From positions 1 to 10,121 of the forward strand of contig JBDHRG010000137.1 in the NCBI GenBank assembly GCA_039807445.1: 10,121 bases of DNA, read 5' to 3'. The stretch comes from JBDHRG01 sp039807445. GTDB lineage: Bacteria; Pseudomonadota; Gammaproteobacteria; Competibacterales; Competibacteraceae. The position numbers were made by a program, and so were the translations under genes. Positions 1 to 6,766 of this stretch are shown piece after piece. The notes beneath the pieces are model-generated. The model was not told the origin of the DNA. It ran no database searches and saw only the letters and a program-made list of their open reading frames with translations. Within the stretch, counting starts at the first letter, position 1. Every line of letters starts with the position of its first letter.

Positions 1-2
1 CC

Positions 3-20
3 CCCGCCGACCCCGGCGGG
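3..20 (-). terminator. GC-rich hairpin after creatininase, possible terminator
   Basis: A perfect 7-bp stem (CCCGCCG at 3-9 and CGGCGGG at 14-20) with a 4-base loop lies 11 bases past the creatininase stop codon. Its place at the end of the five-gene operon fits a transcription terminator. Only two bases of the downstream side are in the window, so a U-tract cannot be seen and the call rests on position and stem alone. Confidence 0.4.
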
Positions 21-31
21 TGCCGTCGGGC

Positions 32-811
32 TCAGCCGCCGAACTCCTGGCGGATGGCGTCGGCGATGCCCGTGACGCAGACCTCGAGGATCAGCTCGCC
101 CTTCTCGCGGCTGGCCGTCTTCGCCGAGGACAGCGTGCCCGGCGCCGGGGTGCGCTCGGGGATGATCGGGAACACGTCGTAGGGCGGGAAGGTAGCGGGC
201 GGATGATCGACGACGCGCCCGAGGTCGACCAGGTGCGGGTGCAGGACCATCATCAGCGAAGTCTCGAAGACGCCACCGTGCTCGATGTCCCAGCCCAGGA
301 AGCCGTCCGGATACAGGCGCTCGATCACCTTCGGATCGCGGACGAAATCCCAGTACGACAGCACCACGACCTTGAAGTCGTGCACGCCGGCGTAGCGCAG
401 CTCGCGCAGCCCCAGGTCGATGCCCTCGATGATGAACCACGAGTTCTCGTAATGGCCGTTCATCAGCACCAGCCGGCGCACGCCATGACGTGCGAGCTCG
501 CGGATGATATCCTGCACGGTGTGCGTCAGCGTGGCGCCGTCGAGGCTGGTGGTACCGGGGAAGTGATTGCCGCCGCCGGACTTCTGCTGCGACTTGTAGC
601 CGTACTGGATCCCCGGCAGCACCAGCGCGCCGATGCGCTCGGCGACCCGCTGGCACACCGCGGTCGGCAGCAACACGTCGACGTTCATGCACATGTGGTG
701 GCCGTGCTGCTCCAGCGCGCCGACCGGCAGCATCACCACGCAGTTGCCTTCAGCGACCTTGGCTTCGTACTCCTTCCAGGTCAGTTCACCGATGAACACG
801 CTCTTCGTCAT
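32..811 (-). CDS. crnA: Creatininase (creatinine amidohydrolase, EC 3.5.2.10)
   Basis: This cytoplasmic metal-dependent enzyme interconverts creatinine and creatine by opening or closing the ring. The 259-residue product has the length of the Pseudomonas putida enzyme and reads very much like it throughout (for example LPVGALEQHGHH and LMNGHYEN). Known metal ligands are present at the same numbers: E34, H36, D45, H120 and E122. The substrate-site residues W154, W174, E177 and H178 are also kept, so I call true creatininase rather than a distant creatininase-superfamily member (the family also includes mycofactocin MftE and the riboflavin-pathway ArfB type). The start at 811 is chosen because AGGAGGA (822-816) lies just upstream; the frame is open to an ATG at 886 but that start would put the Shine-Dalgarno site inside the gene. 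It is the last gene of the operon, 87 bases after the ATPase gene, and acts with creatinase at 5310-6521. Confidence 0.95.
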   Translation of the reverse strand: MTKSVFIGELTWKEYEAKVAEGNCVVMLPVGALEQHGHHMCMNVDVLLPTAVCQRVAERIGALVLPGIQYGYKSQQKSGGGNHFPGTTSLDGATLTHTVQDIIRELARHGVRRLVLMNGHYENSWFIIEGIDLGLRELRYAGVHDFKVVVLSYWDFVRDPKVIERLYPDGFLGWDIEHGGVFETSLMMVLHPHLVDLGRVVDHPPATFPPYDVFPIIPERTPAPGTLSSAKTASREKGELILEVCVTGIADAIRQEFGG

Positions 812-898
812 TCCATCCTCCTGTCGACTCAGGTTTGCAGATCGACCGAGCCCCGCTCGCGTTTCCCTCTGCGGCGAGCTCGACAAAAACGGGCACCC

Positions 899-1984
899 TC
901 AGGCGGCGTGCAAGACCAAAGCCTGCGAGCTGTCCCATTCCACGAACAGTTGTCGCCCCTGGCGGATCCCGAGCTGGTCGTAGACCGAATGCGGCTTGTG
1001 CACCTGGAGCTCGAGTCCGGTTTCGGTTTCCAGGTAGATGCCGACCATCGAGCCGATGAACTCTTCGCCGACGACCCGGCAGGCCAGGTGATTGGTCTTG
1101 GCCGGCGCCTCGGACAGCTCCAGCTGGTCGGCGCCGAGGCAGACCGTGACCGCTTCGCCGGGCCGCACCGTCTGGCCTTCGGGCACACGCGCGCCGAAAG
1201 CGCCGTGCTCGCCCCGGATAGCGGCGATCGCGCCATCGATGCGCTCGACCGTACCGGCGAGGATGTTCTTGCCACCGATGAATTCGGCGACGAAGCGGTT
1301 GCGCGGGTTGCGGAAGATCTCTTGCGGCGTGCCGATCTGCTCCACCCGCCCGCGACTCATGATGACGACCCGGTTCGCCATCGCGAAGGCTTCGGACTGG
1401 CTGTGGGTGACGTAGACGAAGGTGATGCCGAGATCCTTCTGCAGGCCTGTCAGCACGCCCTGCATCTTGACCGTCAGATGCGCATCCAGCGCACTCAGCG
1501 GTTCGTCGAGCAGCAGGATCGGCGGTTCGGTGACCAGCGAGCGTGCCAGCGCGACGCGCTGGCGCTGACCGCCGGAGAGCTGGCTGATGTCGCGCTGAGC
1601 GAACTCGCCGATGCCGAGCCGCTCGAGCCATTCCAGGGCTTTCCTGCGGCGTTCGGCCTTGGCCATGTCCTTCATCTTCAGCCCGAACTCGACGTTCTCG
1701 ACGACGTTCAGGAACGGGAACAGCGCCAGGCTCTGCCAGACCAGCGGTGTCTCGCGCTCCCAGGAGCGCAGATCGTTGATGCGCCGCCCGTTCAGGCGAA
1801 TCTCGCCCTCGCTCGGCTTGTCCAGGCCGGCGAGCATCCGCAGCGTGGTCGTCTTGCCGCAGCCGCTCGAACCCATGATCGCCAGGAATTCGCCCTTGTG
1901 GATCTCCAGGTTCAGCCGCTCGACGGCGACGAAGCTGACGAAGCGCTTGACGACATTGTCGAAAACCACCAGTGGTTCGCTCAT
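899..1984 (-). CDS. ABC importer ATP-binding protein, PotA-like
   Basis: This is the ATPase that powers the importer formed with the two permeases and binding protein upstream. The 361-residue protein has Walker A GSSGCGKTT (38-46), a Q-loop glutamine at 84 in VWQSLALFP, the signature LSGGQ (136-140), Walker B ILLLDEP (156-162), the D-loop SALD (164-167) and the switch histidine H194. Residues after about 240 form a regulatory TOBE-type domain, as in the PotA/MalK/UgpC group. Just after the switch histidine it reads HSQSEAF, where PotA-like proteins usually have HDQEEA, a mild oddity. The ATG at 1984 is preceded by GGGAGA at a suitable distance. It lies 33 bases after the second permease. The family predicts spermidine/putrescine, iron or related small cations; the neighbours point to creatinine or creatine. 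Confidence 0.93.
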   Translation of the reverse strand: MSEPLVVFDNVVKRFVSFVAVERLNLEIHKGEFLAIMGSSGCGKTTTLRMLAGLDKPSEGEIRLNGRRINDLRSWERETPLVWQSLALFPFLNVVENVEFGLKMKDMAKAERRRKALEWLERLGIGEFAQRDISQLSGGQRQRVALARSLVTEPPILLLDEPLSALDAHLTVKMQGVLTGLQKDLGITFVYVTHSQSEAFAMANRVVIMSRGRVEQIGTPQEIFRNPRNRFVAEFIGGKNILAGTVERIDGAIAAIRGEHGAFGARVPEGQTVRPGEAVTVCLGADQLELSEAPAKTNHLACRVVGEEFIGSMVGIYLETETGLELQVHKPHSVYDQLGIRQGRQLFVEWDSSQALVLHAA

Positions 1985-2017
1985 GCGATTTTCTCCCGAA
2001 TCATGTGTATTCGACCC

Positions 2018-2821
2018 TCAGCCTTCGCTGCCCGATGCGAGCCGTTTACGCATCGACAACAGCTGGGCGAGGATGACCAGCGACATCGTCGTGACGAAGA
2101 CGATCGTGCCGATGGCGTTGATGACCGGACTGACCTGTCCCTGCAGCGTGTTCAGGATGCGGACCGGCACCGTCTCGTTGAGCCCCGACACGAACCAGGC
2201 CACCGCGAACTCGTCGAACGACACCGCCATCGTCACGAACAGCGCGGACAGGATGCTCGGCGCGGCGAACGGCAGGATCACGTGACGCATCGCCTTCCAC
2301 TGGCTCGCGCCGAGATTCCACGCGGCCGCTTCGAGATTCGCATCCATCTGCGCCAGGCGCATCCGGATCACGGCCATCGCGAACGGCGCGCACATCACGA
2401 CGTGGCTGATGATCACCGAGTGGATTTCGCCGGACAGGCCGACGCGCGACAGGAAGGCCAGCATCGCCAGCCCCATGATCACGACCGGAATGGTCGGCGG
2501 CAGCAGCGCCAGCGCCATGTAGAGCGGTTTTCCGAAGAAATGGTAGCGGAAGTCGGTATAGGCCGCGGTGAAGCCGAGCAGGGTCGAAACCAGCGACACG
2601 ACGATGCCGACCTTCAGGCTGTTGCCGAAGGCTTGCCACACCGCCGGGTCGGCGGCGATCGTCTCGTACCAGTGCAGGCTGAATCCGCCCAGCGGCAGCG
2701 ACGGGAAGCGGTCGGCGTTGAACGAGAAGACGAAGCTGCCCGCGATCGGGGTGAAGATGAACAGGAACGCCAGCACCACGTATCCGCGGAAGAGCCAGTT
2801 GATCAAGCGATGCTCGTTCAT
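2018..2821 (-). CDS. ABC importer permease, PotC-like
   Basis: This is an inner-membrane subunit of the importer, 267 residues with about six hydrophobic segments (first about 12-33, last about 235-256). The cytoplasmic EAA loop that docks on the ATPase is clear: EAAAWNLGASQWKAMRHVILP at 164-184, with the conserved Gly at 171. Length and layout match PotC-type permeases. The ATG at 2821-2819 overlaps the stop of the upstream permease by 4 bases (ATGA), which indicates translational coupling. A strong AGGAGG site lies about 6 bases upstream, inside the end of that gene. The frame stays open upstream to 3403, but that stretch is the first permease gene read in the wrong frame. C-terminal residues MRKRLASGSEG are hydrophilic and probably cytoplasmic. 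Confidence 0.93.
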   Translation of the reverse strand: MNEHRLINWLFRGYVVLAFLFIFTPIAGSFVFSFNADRFPSLPLGGFSLHWYETIAADPAVWQAFGNSLKVGIVVSLVSTLLGFTAAYTDFRYHFFGKPLYMALALLPPTIPVVIMGLAMLAFLSRVGLSGEIHSVIISHVVMCAPFAMAVIRMRLAQMDANLEAAAWNLGASQWKAMRHVILPFAAPSILSALFVTMAVSFDEFAVAWFVSGLNETVPVRILNTLQGQVSPVINAIGTIVFVTTMSLVILAQLLSMRKRLASGSEG

Positions 2822-3726
2822 GCGCGCCTCCTGTAAGCGAAGCGGACCGCGGTGAAGGCGACGACCAGCAGCGTGGCGATCATCATCGTCGCCACCACGG
2901 CCGCCCGCGGCCACTGCTGCCCGGACTTGGTCGTATCGGTGATCAGGGTGCTGAGCGTCGGGGCCTGACCGCCACCGAGGTACAGCGGGCTGACGAAATC
3001 GCCGAAGGTCAGGATGAAGCAGAACAAGGCCGCGATCACGATGCCGATGCGCGCCGAGGGGATGATCACCTGGAACACCGTCCGCACCCGCCCGCAGCCG
3101 AGGTTGTGCGCCGCTTCGATCAGCGAGCGGTCGATGTAGATCAGGCTGAACAGTTGCAGCAGCACGACCAGCGGCAGGCACAGGGTGAAATAGCCGACGA
3201 AGGTCCCGAACACGCTGTTCAGCATGCCGACGGGCCCCAGGCCGAGCAGCCCGAGCGCGGCATTGATGATGCCGTTGTCGCTGAGGAAGACTTGCCAGGA
3301 ATAGGTCCTGACCAGGTAGCTGGTGAAAAACGGCGTGATCAGCAGCAGGATCACCAGGTTGGTGATCGAGCGCCTGAACTTGAACGCGATCGCGTAGGCG
3401 CACGGGAAAGCCACGACGCTGATCAGCAGCGTCGCGCCGGCCGCGAGCCCCAGCGTCCTGAGATAGGCATCCCAGAAGTAGGCGCGCCCGAACATGTAGC
3501 CCCAGTTGACCAGGCTCAGGTCGGGCACCATCCGGTAATTACGCACGACCCAGAAGCTGATGGCGACCAGGAAGATCAGCGGGAACAGGAAGAAGAGCAG
3601 CTGCCAGACCACGATCGGCATCGAGAAGCTCATGCCGTACCATGGCAGACTGATTCGCTTCCTGCGAACGGGCGTGGCGGCTGCGCGATCGGATCGGGGC
3701 GCGATATCCGCTTTGCGCAAACTCAT
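2818..3726 (-). CDS. ABC importer permease, PotB-like
   Basis: This is the other inner-membrane subunit of the importer, 302 residues. A basic N-terminal stretch (residues 1-25, rich in Arg and Lys) precedes the first membrane segment at about 32-62. Further hydrophobic segments follow at about 92-116, 122-140, 172-196, 226-248 and 275-296. The EAA loop is at 204-223: EAAHNLGCGRVRTVFQVIIP, with the conserved Gly at 210. This is the PotB/ThiP-like half of a heteromeric permease pair. The ATG at 3726 has only a modest GGAG site about 8 bases upstream. A 77-base spacer with a hairpin separates it from the binding-protein gene. A hand count of bases 3301-3360 in it gives 53% GC, low for this window. 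Confidence 0.93.
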   Translation of the reverse strand: MSLRKADIAPRSDRAAATPVRRKRISLPWYGMSFSMPIVVWQLLFFLFPLIFLVAISFWVVRNYRMVPDLSLVNWGYMFGRAYFWDAYLRTLGLAAGATLLISVVAFPCAYAIAFKFRRSITNLVILLLITPFFTSYLVRTYSWQVFLSDNGIINAALGLLGLGPVGMLNSVFGTFVGYFTLCLPLVVLLQLFSLIYIDRSLIEAAHNLGCGRVRTVFQVIIPSARIGIVIAALFCFILTFGDFVSPLYLGGGQAPTLSTLITDTTKSGQQWPRAAVVATMMIATLLVVAFTAVRFAYRRRA

Positions 3727-3759
3727 GATGGGACTCCGGTGGATATGCGGATCCGGTCC

Positions 3760-3783
3760 GGTGCCGTCTCGATCGACGGCACC
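3760..3783 (-). promoter_or_regulatory. Intergenic stem-loop between binding protein and permease genes
   Basis: A perfect 9-bp stem (GGTGCCGTC at 3760-3768 and GACGGCACC at 3775-3783) with a 6-base loop begins about 20 bases after the binding-protein stop. No T-run follows on the minus strand, so it is not a typical intrinsic terminator. In other ABC importer operons such hairpins protect the 3' end of the binding-protein message so that this protein is made in excess over the membrane parts. That role is inferred here. Confidence 0.5.
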
Positions 3784-3803
3784 AGATCACCGTGCGGTCG
3801 GGG

Positions 3804-4940
3804 TCAGACGCCCTTGTACTCCGACCAGAAGTCGTTCCACTCCTCGATACTCTGCTGCACCGGCAACTGCCTGAACTTGATGCGTCCCTCGCGGATGTCA
3901 TCCATCGCGTTGCGCTTGCCGAGCACCATCCCCTGGCGCTCGGCCTCGGCCGGATCGGTCTTGTTCAGCAGCTCCCACCCCTTCTTGCTCGGGATCAGCG
4001 CCGGATAGGCGAGCATCTTGGCCGACTTCACCTGACCCTCCGGCGAAGTGATGTACTGGATGAACTGTTTCGCCAGCTCCGGATTGCGCGCCTTCCTGGC
4101 GATGCAGTAGGACTCGGTCCACTGCAGCCCGCCTTCCTCGGGCACGACGGTTTTGACCGGCGCGCCGTTGCGCTGCAGGACGCCGGTGATCCAGTCGCCG
4201 ATCCCGCACATCACCTGGATCTGGCCGCTCTTCAGCGAGGAGAAGGTGCCGCCGTAATCGAAGAAACCGCCGATCCGGGGCCGTAGGCTCATCGCCCGCT
4301 GCTTCAGCGCCTTCCATTGCTTGTCGCCGATGTCGTAAGGCGCGGCATTGCCGTCGAGCAGGCTGAGCTGCCCCAGGTTGGGCAGATACCAGTCGAAGTG
4401 CCCGACCCTGCCCTTCAGCGCATCGTCCCAGAACACCTTGTAACTCCGCGCCTTGCTCTCGGGGACCAGTTGGGTGTTGAAGGCGACGCCCAGGAAGCCG
4501 AAGCGGATGATGACCGAATAGAGGTCCTTGCCCTGCCAGTGGCCGGGAAAGTGCTGGAACTCGGGATAGAAATCGTCGAACGGATAATCGGCCGGATCCA
4601 GTTTCTCGATGTAGCCGGCCGCGTTCAGCTGCTGAACGTACTCCGCGTCGGACAGGATCAAATCGTAGGTACCGGGCGGCGACTGCGAAATCAGGGCCAG
4701 CATGTTGTCGCCGCCCGTGTAGTACTTGGCCCTGACCTTGACGCCGTGCTTGCGCTCGAAATCGGCGACGATATCGGGTTCGGCGTGCCCGGACCACGCC
4801 AGGACCACGAGCTCCTTGTCGGCAGCATGCGCCTGACGCAACGGCGCGATGCCCGACAGCGCTCCCAGTCCGGCCACGGCGCCCGTGAGCTTGATGAAAT
4901 CGCGGCGCGACAGGCTTTTGCGATCGTTATCGAAGTTCAT
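3804..4940 (-). CDS. Tat-exported substrate-binding protein, PotD-like (probable creatinine/creatine)
   Basis: This periplasmic protein captures the substrate and delivers it to the permeases. Residues 1-39 are a twin-arginine signal with SRRDFIKL at 11-18, a hydrophobic stretch and cleavage expected after QAHA (39). The mature part resembles the spermidine/putrescine-binding PotD family: LSDAEYVQQL (97-106), the segment at about 138-155, and GGLQWTESYCIA (270-281). The W-T-E at 274-276 falls where E. coli PotD has W-M-D (D257, an amine contact). The region around 183-191 lacks the clear acidic pair that PotD uses (D168, E171). This hints at a ligand other than a polyamine; creatinine or creatine is inferred from the neighbours. 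The ATG at 4940 has AGGAGG about 7-12 bases upstream. Total length, 378, is normal for the family. Confidence 0.9.
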   Translation of the reverse strand: MNFDNDRKSLSRRDFIKLTGAVAGLGALSGIAPLRQAHAADKELVVLAWSGHAEPDIVADFERKHGVKVRAKYYTGGDNMLALISQSPPGTYDLILSDAEYVQQLNAAGYIEKLDPADYPFDDFYPEFQHFPGHWQGKDLYSVIIRFGFLGVAFNTQLVPESKARSYKVFWDDALKGRVGHFDWYLPNLGQLSLLDGNAAPYDIGDKQWKALKQRAMSLRPRIGGFFDYGGTFSSLKSGQIQVMCGIGDWITGVLQRNGAPVKTVVPEEGGLQWTESYCIARKARNPELAKQFIQYITSPEGQVKSAKMLAYPALIPSKKGWELLNKTDPAEAERQGMVLGKRNAMDDIREGRIKFRQLPVQQSIEEWNDFWSEYKGV

Positions 4941-5007
4941 TCCGTCCCCTCCTCAAGGTGGTGAAGCTCGATGCACCTCGGTATTCGTTTTCTGTTCGAG
5001 GCACCCG

Positions 5008-5030
5008 GATTATCACATTTGAATCATCAC
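5008..5030 (-). promoter_or_regulatory. Likely extended -10 promoter and direct repeat for the transporter operon
   Basis: On the minus strand TGTGATAAT (5017-5009) matches an extended -10 element (TGn followed by a TATAAT-like hexamer). It would start RNA about 60 bases before the binding-protein ATG. No good -35 hexamer is seen at the usual distance. The repeat GTGATGATT (5030-5022) and GTGATAATC (5016-5008) has a 14-base period and the second copy overlaps the -10 box, so it may be a regulator site. The local AT-richness in otherwise GC-rich DNA supports a promoter. Confidence 0.35.
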
Positions 5031-5080
5031 TTCGTTTCTGCCTGCTCCGTAAGATTTTCCGACCGGCACCATGCCGTCTT

Positions 5081-5302
5081 TCACCGATCCGGATCGATCC
5101 TGCTGCGGATGCTCGCGAGCCACGACCGAAGACGCCGGTGCCGCATCAAAAAAGGCGGCCCGCCCCGTGAACCGGATAGCTGCAGCCACCTTCGCGACAT
5201 CGTCGAATCCTCGAGGCCGTGGGTCGGGATGGCTCCCGACCCTGCCGCGACATCCAGCGGAAGGTCCGAGTAGCGCCAGCGAACGTACTCGACCGTCCTC
5301 AT
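5081..5302 (-). CDS. Doubtful small open frame after creatinase
   Basis: A 73-codon frame starts 7 bases after the creatinase stop (ATG at 5302-5300) and begins MRTVEYVRWRYSDLPLDV. The first 18 or so residues look protein-like; the rest is Arg-rich and looks like noise. There is no clear Shine-Dalgarno site, only weak purines at the creatinase stop. It could be a small coupled gene, the remnant of a lost gene, or chance. I do not recognise it, and chance is the more likely explanation. Confidence 0.2.
   Translation of the reverse strand: MRTVEYVRWRYSDLPLDVAAGSGAIPTHGLEDSTMSRRWLQLSGSRGGPPFLMRHRRLRSWLASIRSRIDPDR
5223..5244 (-). terminator. 9-bp hairpin downstream of creatinase
   Basis: A perfect inverted repeat (GGGTCGGGA at 5223-5231, TCCCGACCC at 5236-5244) with a 4-base loop lies 66 bases past the creatinase stop. 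It has no U-tract on the minus strand. It could end or protect the creatinase message, or lie within the doubtful small frame at 5081-5302. The stem is certain, the role is not. Confidence 0.35.
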
Positions 5303-5309
5303 GGCATCG

Positions 5310-6521
5310 TCACTTCTTGATGATGTTCTTCTCCGGACCGTACGGGAACTTGGTGATGTTTTCGGCGCCGTTCTCGGTGACGATCAGGATGTCGTGCTCG
5401 CGGTAGCCGCCGGCACCCGGCAGGCCCTCGGGCAGCATGATCATCGGCTCCATCGACACCACCATACCCGGCTCGAGCACCGTGTCGATGTCCTCGCGCA
5501 GTTCCAGCCCGGCTTCGCGGCCGTAGTAGTGGCTGAGCGTGCCGAAGGAGTGGCCGTAGCCGAAGGTGCGGTATTGCAGCAGGTCGTGCTTGAGGAAGAT
5601 CTGGTTCAGTTGCTGGGCGATGTCGCAGCAGCGCGCACCGGGCTTGATCAGCGCGAGGCCGGCCTCGTGCACCTCGACGTTGGCCTGCCACAGGCGCAGG
5701 TGCGCGTCCGAGCAGTGGTCGAGGAACAGCGTGCGCTCGAGCGCGGTGTAGTAACCGGCGATCATCGGGAAGCAGTTCAGGCTGAGGATGTCGCCCTTCT
5801 GCACCTTGCGCGTGGTCACCGGGTTGTGCGCGCCGTCGGTGTTGATGCCCGACTGGAACCAGGTCCAGGTGTCCATCAGCTCCGAGTGCGGGAAGCGCTT
5901 GGCGATCTCGCGCACCATCGCCCGGGTGGCGTGCAGCGCGACCTCGTGCTCGGGCACGCCCTCGGCCAGCGCCTCGACCACCGCCGCGCCGCCGATGTCG
6001 GCCACCTGCGCGCCGTGGCGGATGATCGCGTGCTCCTCGGCCGACTTGATCATGCGCATGCGCATGCACGGCGCGGCGATGTCGACCAGTTCGGCCTGCG
6101 GATACTGGTCGGCGAGCTTGGCCTTGTTCTGCAGGTTGATGTGGTCGAACTCGACGCCGATCTTGCCGGCGGCGGGCAGGATTTCCTTGATCGCACGGAA
6201 ATAGTTGTCGCGCTGCCAGTCGGTGTAGATCAGGTTGTCGGTGCCGACGGTGCGCCGCCACGGCTGGCCGCCGTCGATGTTGGCCGAGACGGTGACGACC
6301 TGGTCCTGGGTGACGATCAGCGCGTAGGAGCGGCCGAACGAGCAGTACAGGAAGTCGCTGTAGTAGTTGATGTTGTGGTACGAGGTGAACACCGCCGCGT
6401 CGATGGCGTTGGCGGCCAGGTACTGGCGCAGCTTGGCCTGACGGTTGGCGTACTCCTGTGCCGAGAAGGTCGACTGGACCTTTTCGCCGTTACGGATGCG
6501 GATGGTCTGCGGCATCTGCAT
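5310..6521 (-). CDS. Creatinase (creatine amidinohydrolase, EC 3.5.3.3)
   Basis: This cytoplasmic enzyme, normally a homodimer, hydrolyses creatine to sarcosine and urea. It has the pita-bread fold of the M24 peptidase family but needs no metal. The product is 403 residues, the same length as the Pseudomonas putida enzyme, and can be aligned with it from the first residues (MQMP, then IRIRNG) to the end. An N-terminal domain (about 1-160) precedes the catalytic domain. Key residues sit at the known numbers: F62, R64, W223, the catalytic base H232, E262, H324, R335, E358 and H376. These separate it from metal-using prolidase-like relatives. The ATG at 6521 has GAGGAG about 7 bases upstream. 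It is separated by 369 bases from the transporter operon, so it may be its own transcription unit. A 60-base line counted in it (5641-5700) gives 72% GC. Confidence 0.96.
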   Translation of the reverse strand: MQMPQTIRIRNGEKVQSTFSAQEYANRQAKLRQYLAANAIDAAVFTSYHNINYYSDFLYCSFGRSYALIVTQDQVVTVSANIDGGQPWRRTVGTDNLIYTDWQRDNYFRAIKEILPAAGKIGVEFDHINLQNKAKLADQYPQAELVDIAAPCMRMRMIKSAEEHAIIRHGAQVADIGGAAVVEALAEGVPEHEVALHATRAMVREIAKRFPHSELMDTWTWFQSGINTDGAHNPVTTRKVQKGDILSLNCFPMIAGYYTALERTLFLDHCSDAHLRLWQANVEVHEAGLALIKPGARCCDIAQQLNQIFLKHDLLQYRTFGYGHSFGTLSHYYGREAGLELREDIDTVLEPGMVVSMEPMIMLPEGLPGAGGYREHDILIVTENGAENITKFPYGPEKNIIKK

Positions 6522-6560
6522 GGGGGATCTCCTCGGTTCGCGTCCATTGGGGGTGGTGAG

Positions 6561-6622
6561 GCGCCGGCCTCTGGAGGGCCGTCGCTTGCGAGCCAGTTGA
6601 CCAGAGGCCCAAGCGCCGGCCT
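6561..6622. repeat. Nested inverted and direct repeat upstream of creatinase
   Basis: GGCCTCTGG (6566-6574) and CCAGAGGCC (6601-6609) form a perfect 9-bp inverted repeat with a 26-base spacer. The 10-base GCGCCGGCCT occurs directly repeated at 6561-6570 and 6613-6622, bracketing the structure. It starts about 40 bases upstream of the creatinase start codon, so it would lie in the leader or near the promoter. It could be an operator, a leader hairpin, or a small palindromic repeat element. Confidence 0.5.
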
Positions 6623-6737
6623 TGTCCGTTTCCGACCTGCGCTTTTTCGTTCCCGCTCGGGCCGGATCGACGCCCCCGCCACCCCCACCTATGAACCCGG
6701 GTCCCCTCGTGGTCGGGCGCTCCGGAAACGCGATCCC

Positions 6738-6753
6738 AAAGGCACACGCCTTT
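6738..6753. terminator. Small hairpin, possible terminator of the ankyrin gene remnant
   Basis: AAAGGC (6738-6743) and GCCTTT (6748-6753) form a 6-bp stem with a 4-base loop, 14 bases past the stop codon of the ankyrin fragment on the minus strand. The stem ends in TTT on either strand. It is a weak intrinsic-terminator candidate left from the former ankyrin gene. Confidence 0.35.
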
Positions 6754-6766
6754 CGGTGGGTGGAGC

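Larger units (their letters stand above)
4941..5309. other. Intergenic region between creatinase and transporter operon
   Basis: This 369-base stretch holds no gene I can defend. From the creatinase side it contains a possible small open frame (5302-5081), a 9-bp hairpin (5223-5244), a run of six T on the minus strand (complement of 5151-5156) that is not directly preceded by a good stem, the palindrome GATCCGGATC (5086-5095), and an AT-rich patch at about 4981-5060 that probably holds the promoter of the transporter operon. An open plus-strand frame at 4971-5273 lacks a start signal and recognisable protein. Confidence 0.6.
6522..6766. other. Intergenic region upstream of creatinase
   Basis: These 245 bases hold no supported gene. 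Apart from the creatinase Shine-Dalgarno site (6529-6534) they contain a repeat structure at 6561-6622 and a small hairpin at 6738-6753. The creatinase promoter should lie here, but I find no convincing -35/-10 pair or sigma-54 site on the minus strand. C-rich tracts (about 6672-6688) add to the low complexity. Confidence 0.6.

Noticed and set aside
812..886. Longer creatininase start at 886
   Set aside because: The extra 25 residues are unlike the family, and the strong AGGAGGA site directly precedes the ATG at 811, which gives the exact family length and numbering.
20..2836. A 938-codon open frame on the plus strand
   Set aside because: It runs antisense to four well-identified genes, is rich in Arg, His, Asp and Gln with no domain, and is the usual by-product of high-GC coding on the other strand.
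5140..5160. Run of six T (minus strand) as an intrinsic terminator
   Set aside because: The GC-rich bases before it cannot form a stem of more than about 3 bp with a sensible loop.
4971..5273. A 100-codon plus-strand frame in the intergenic region
   Set aside because: It has no convincing ribosome site, no recognisable sequence, and overlaps the likely minus-strand promoter.
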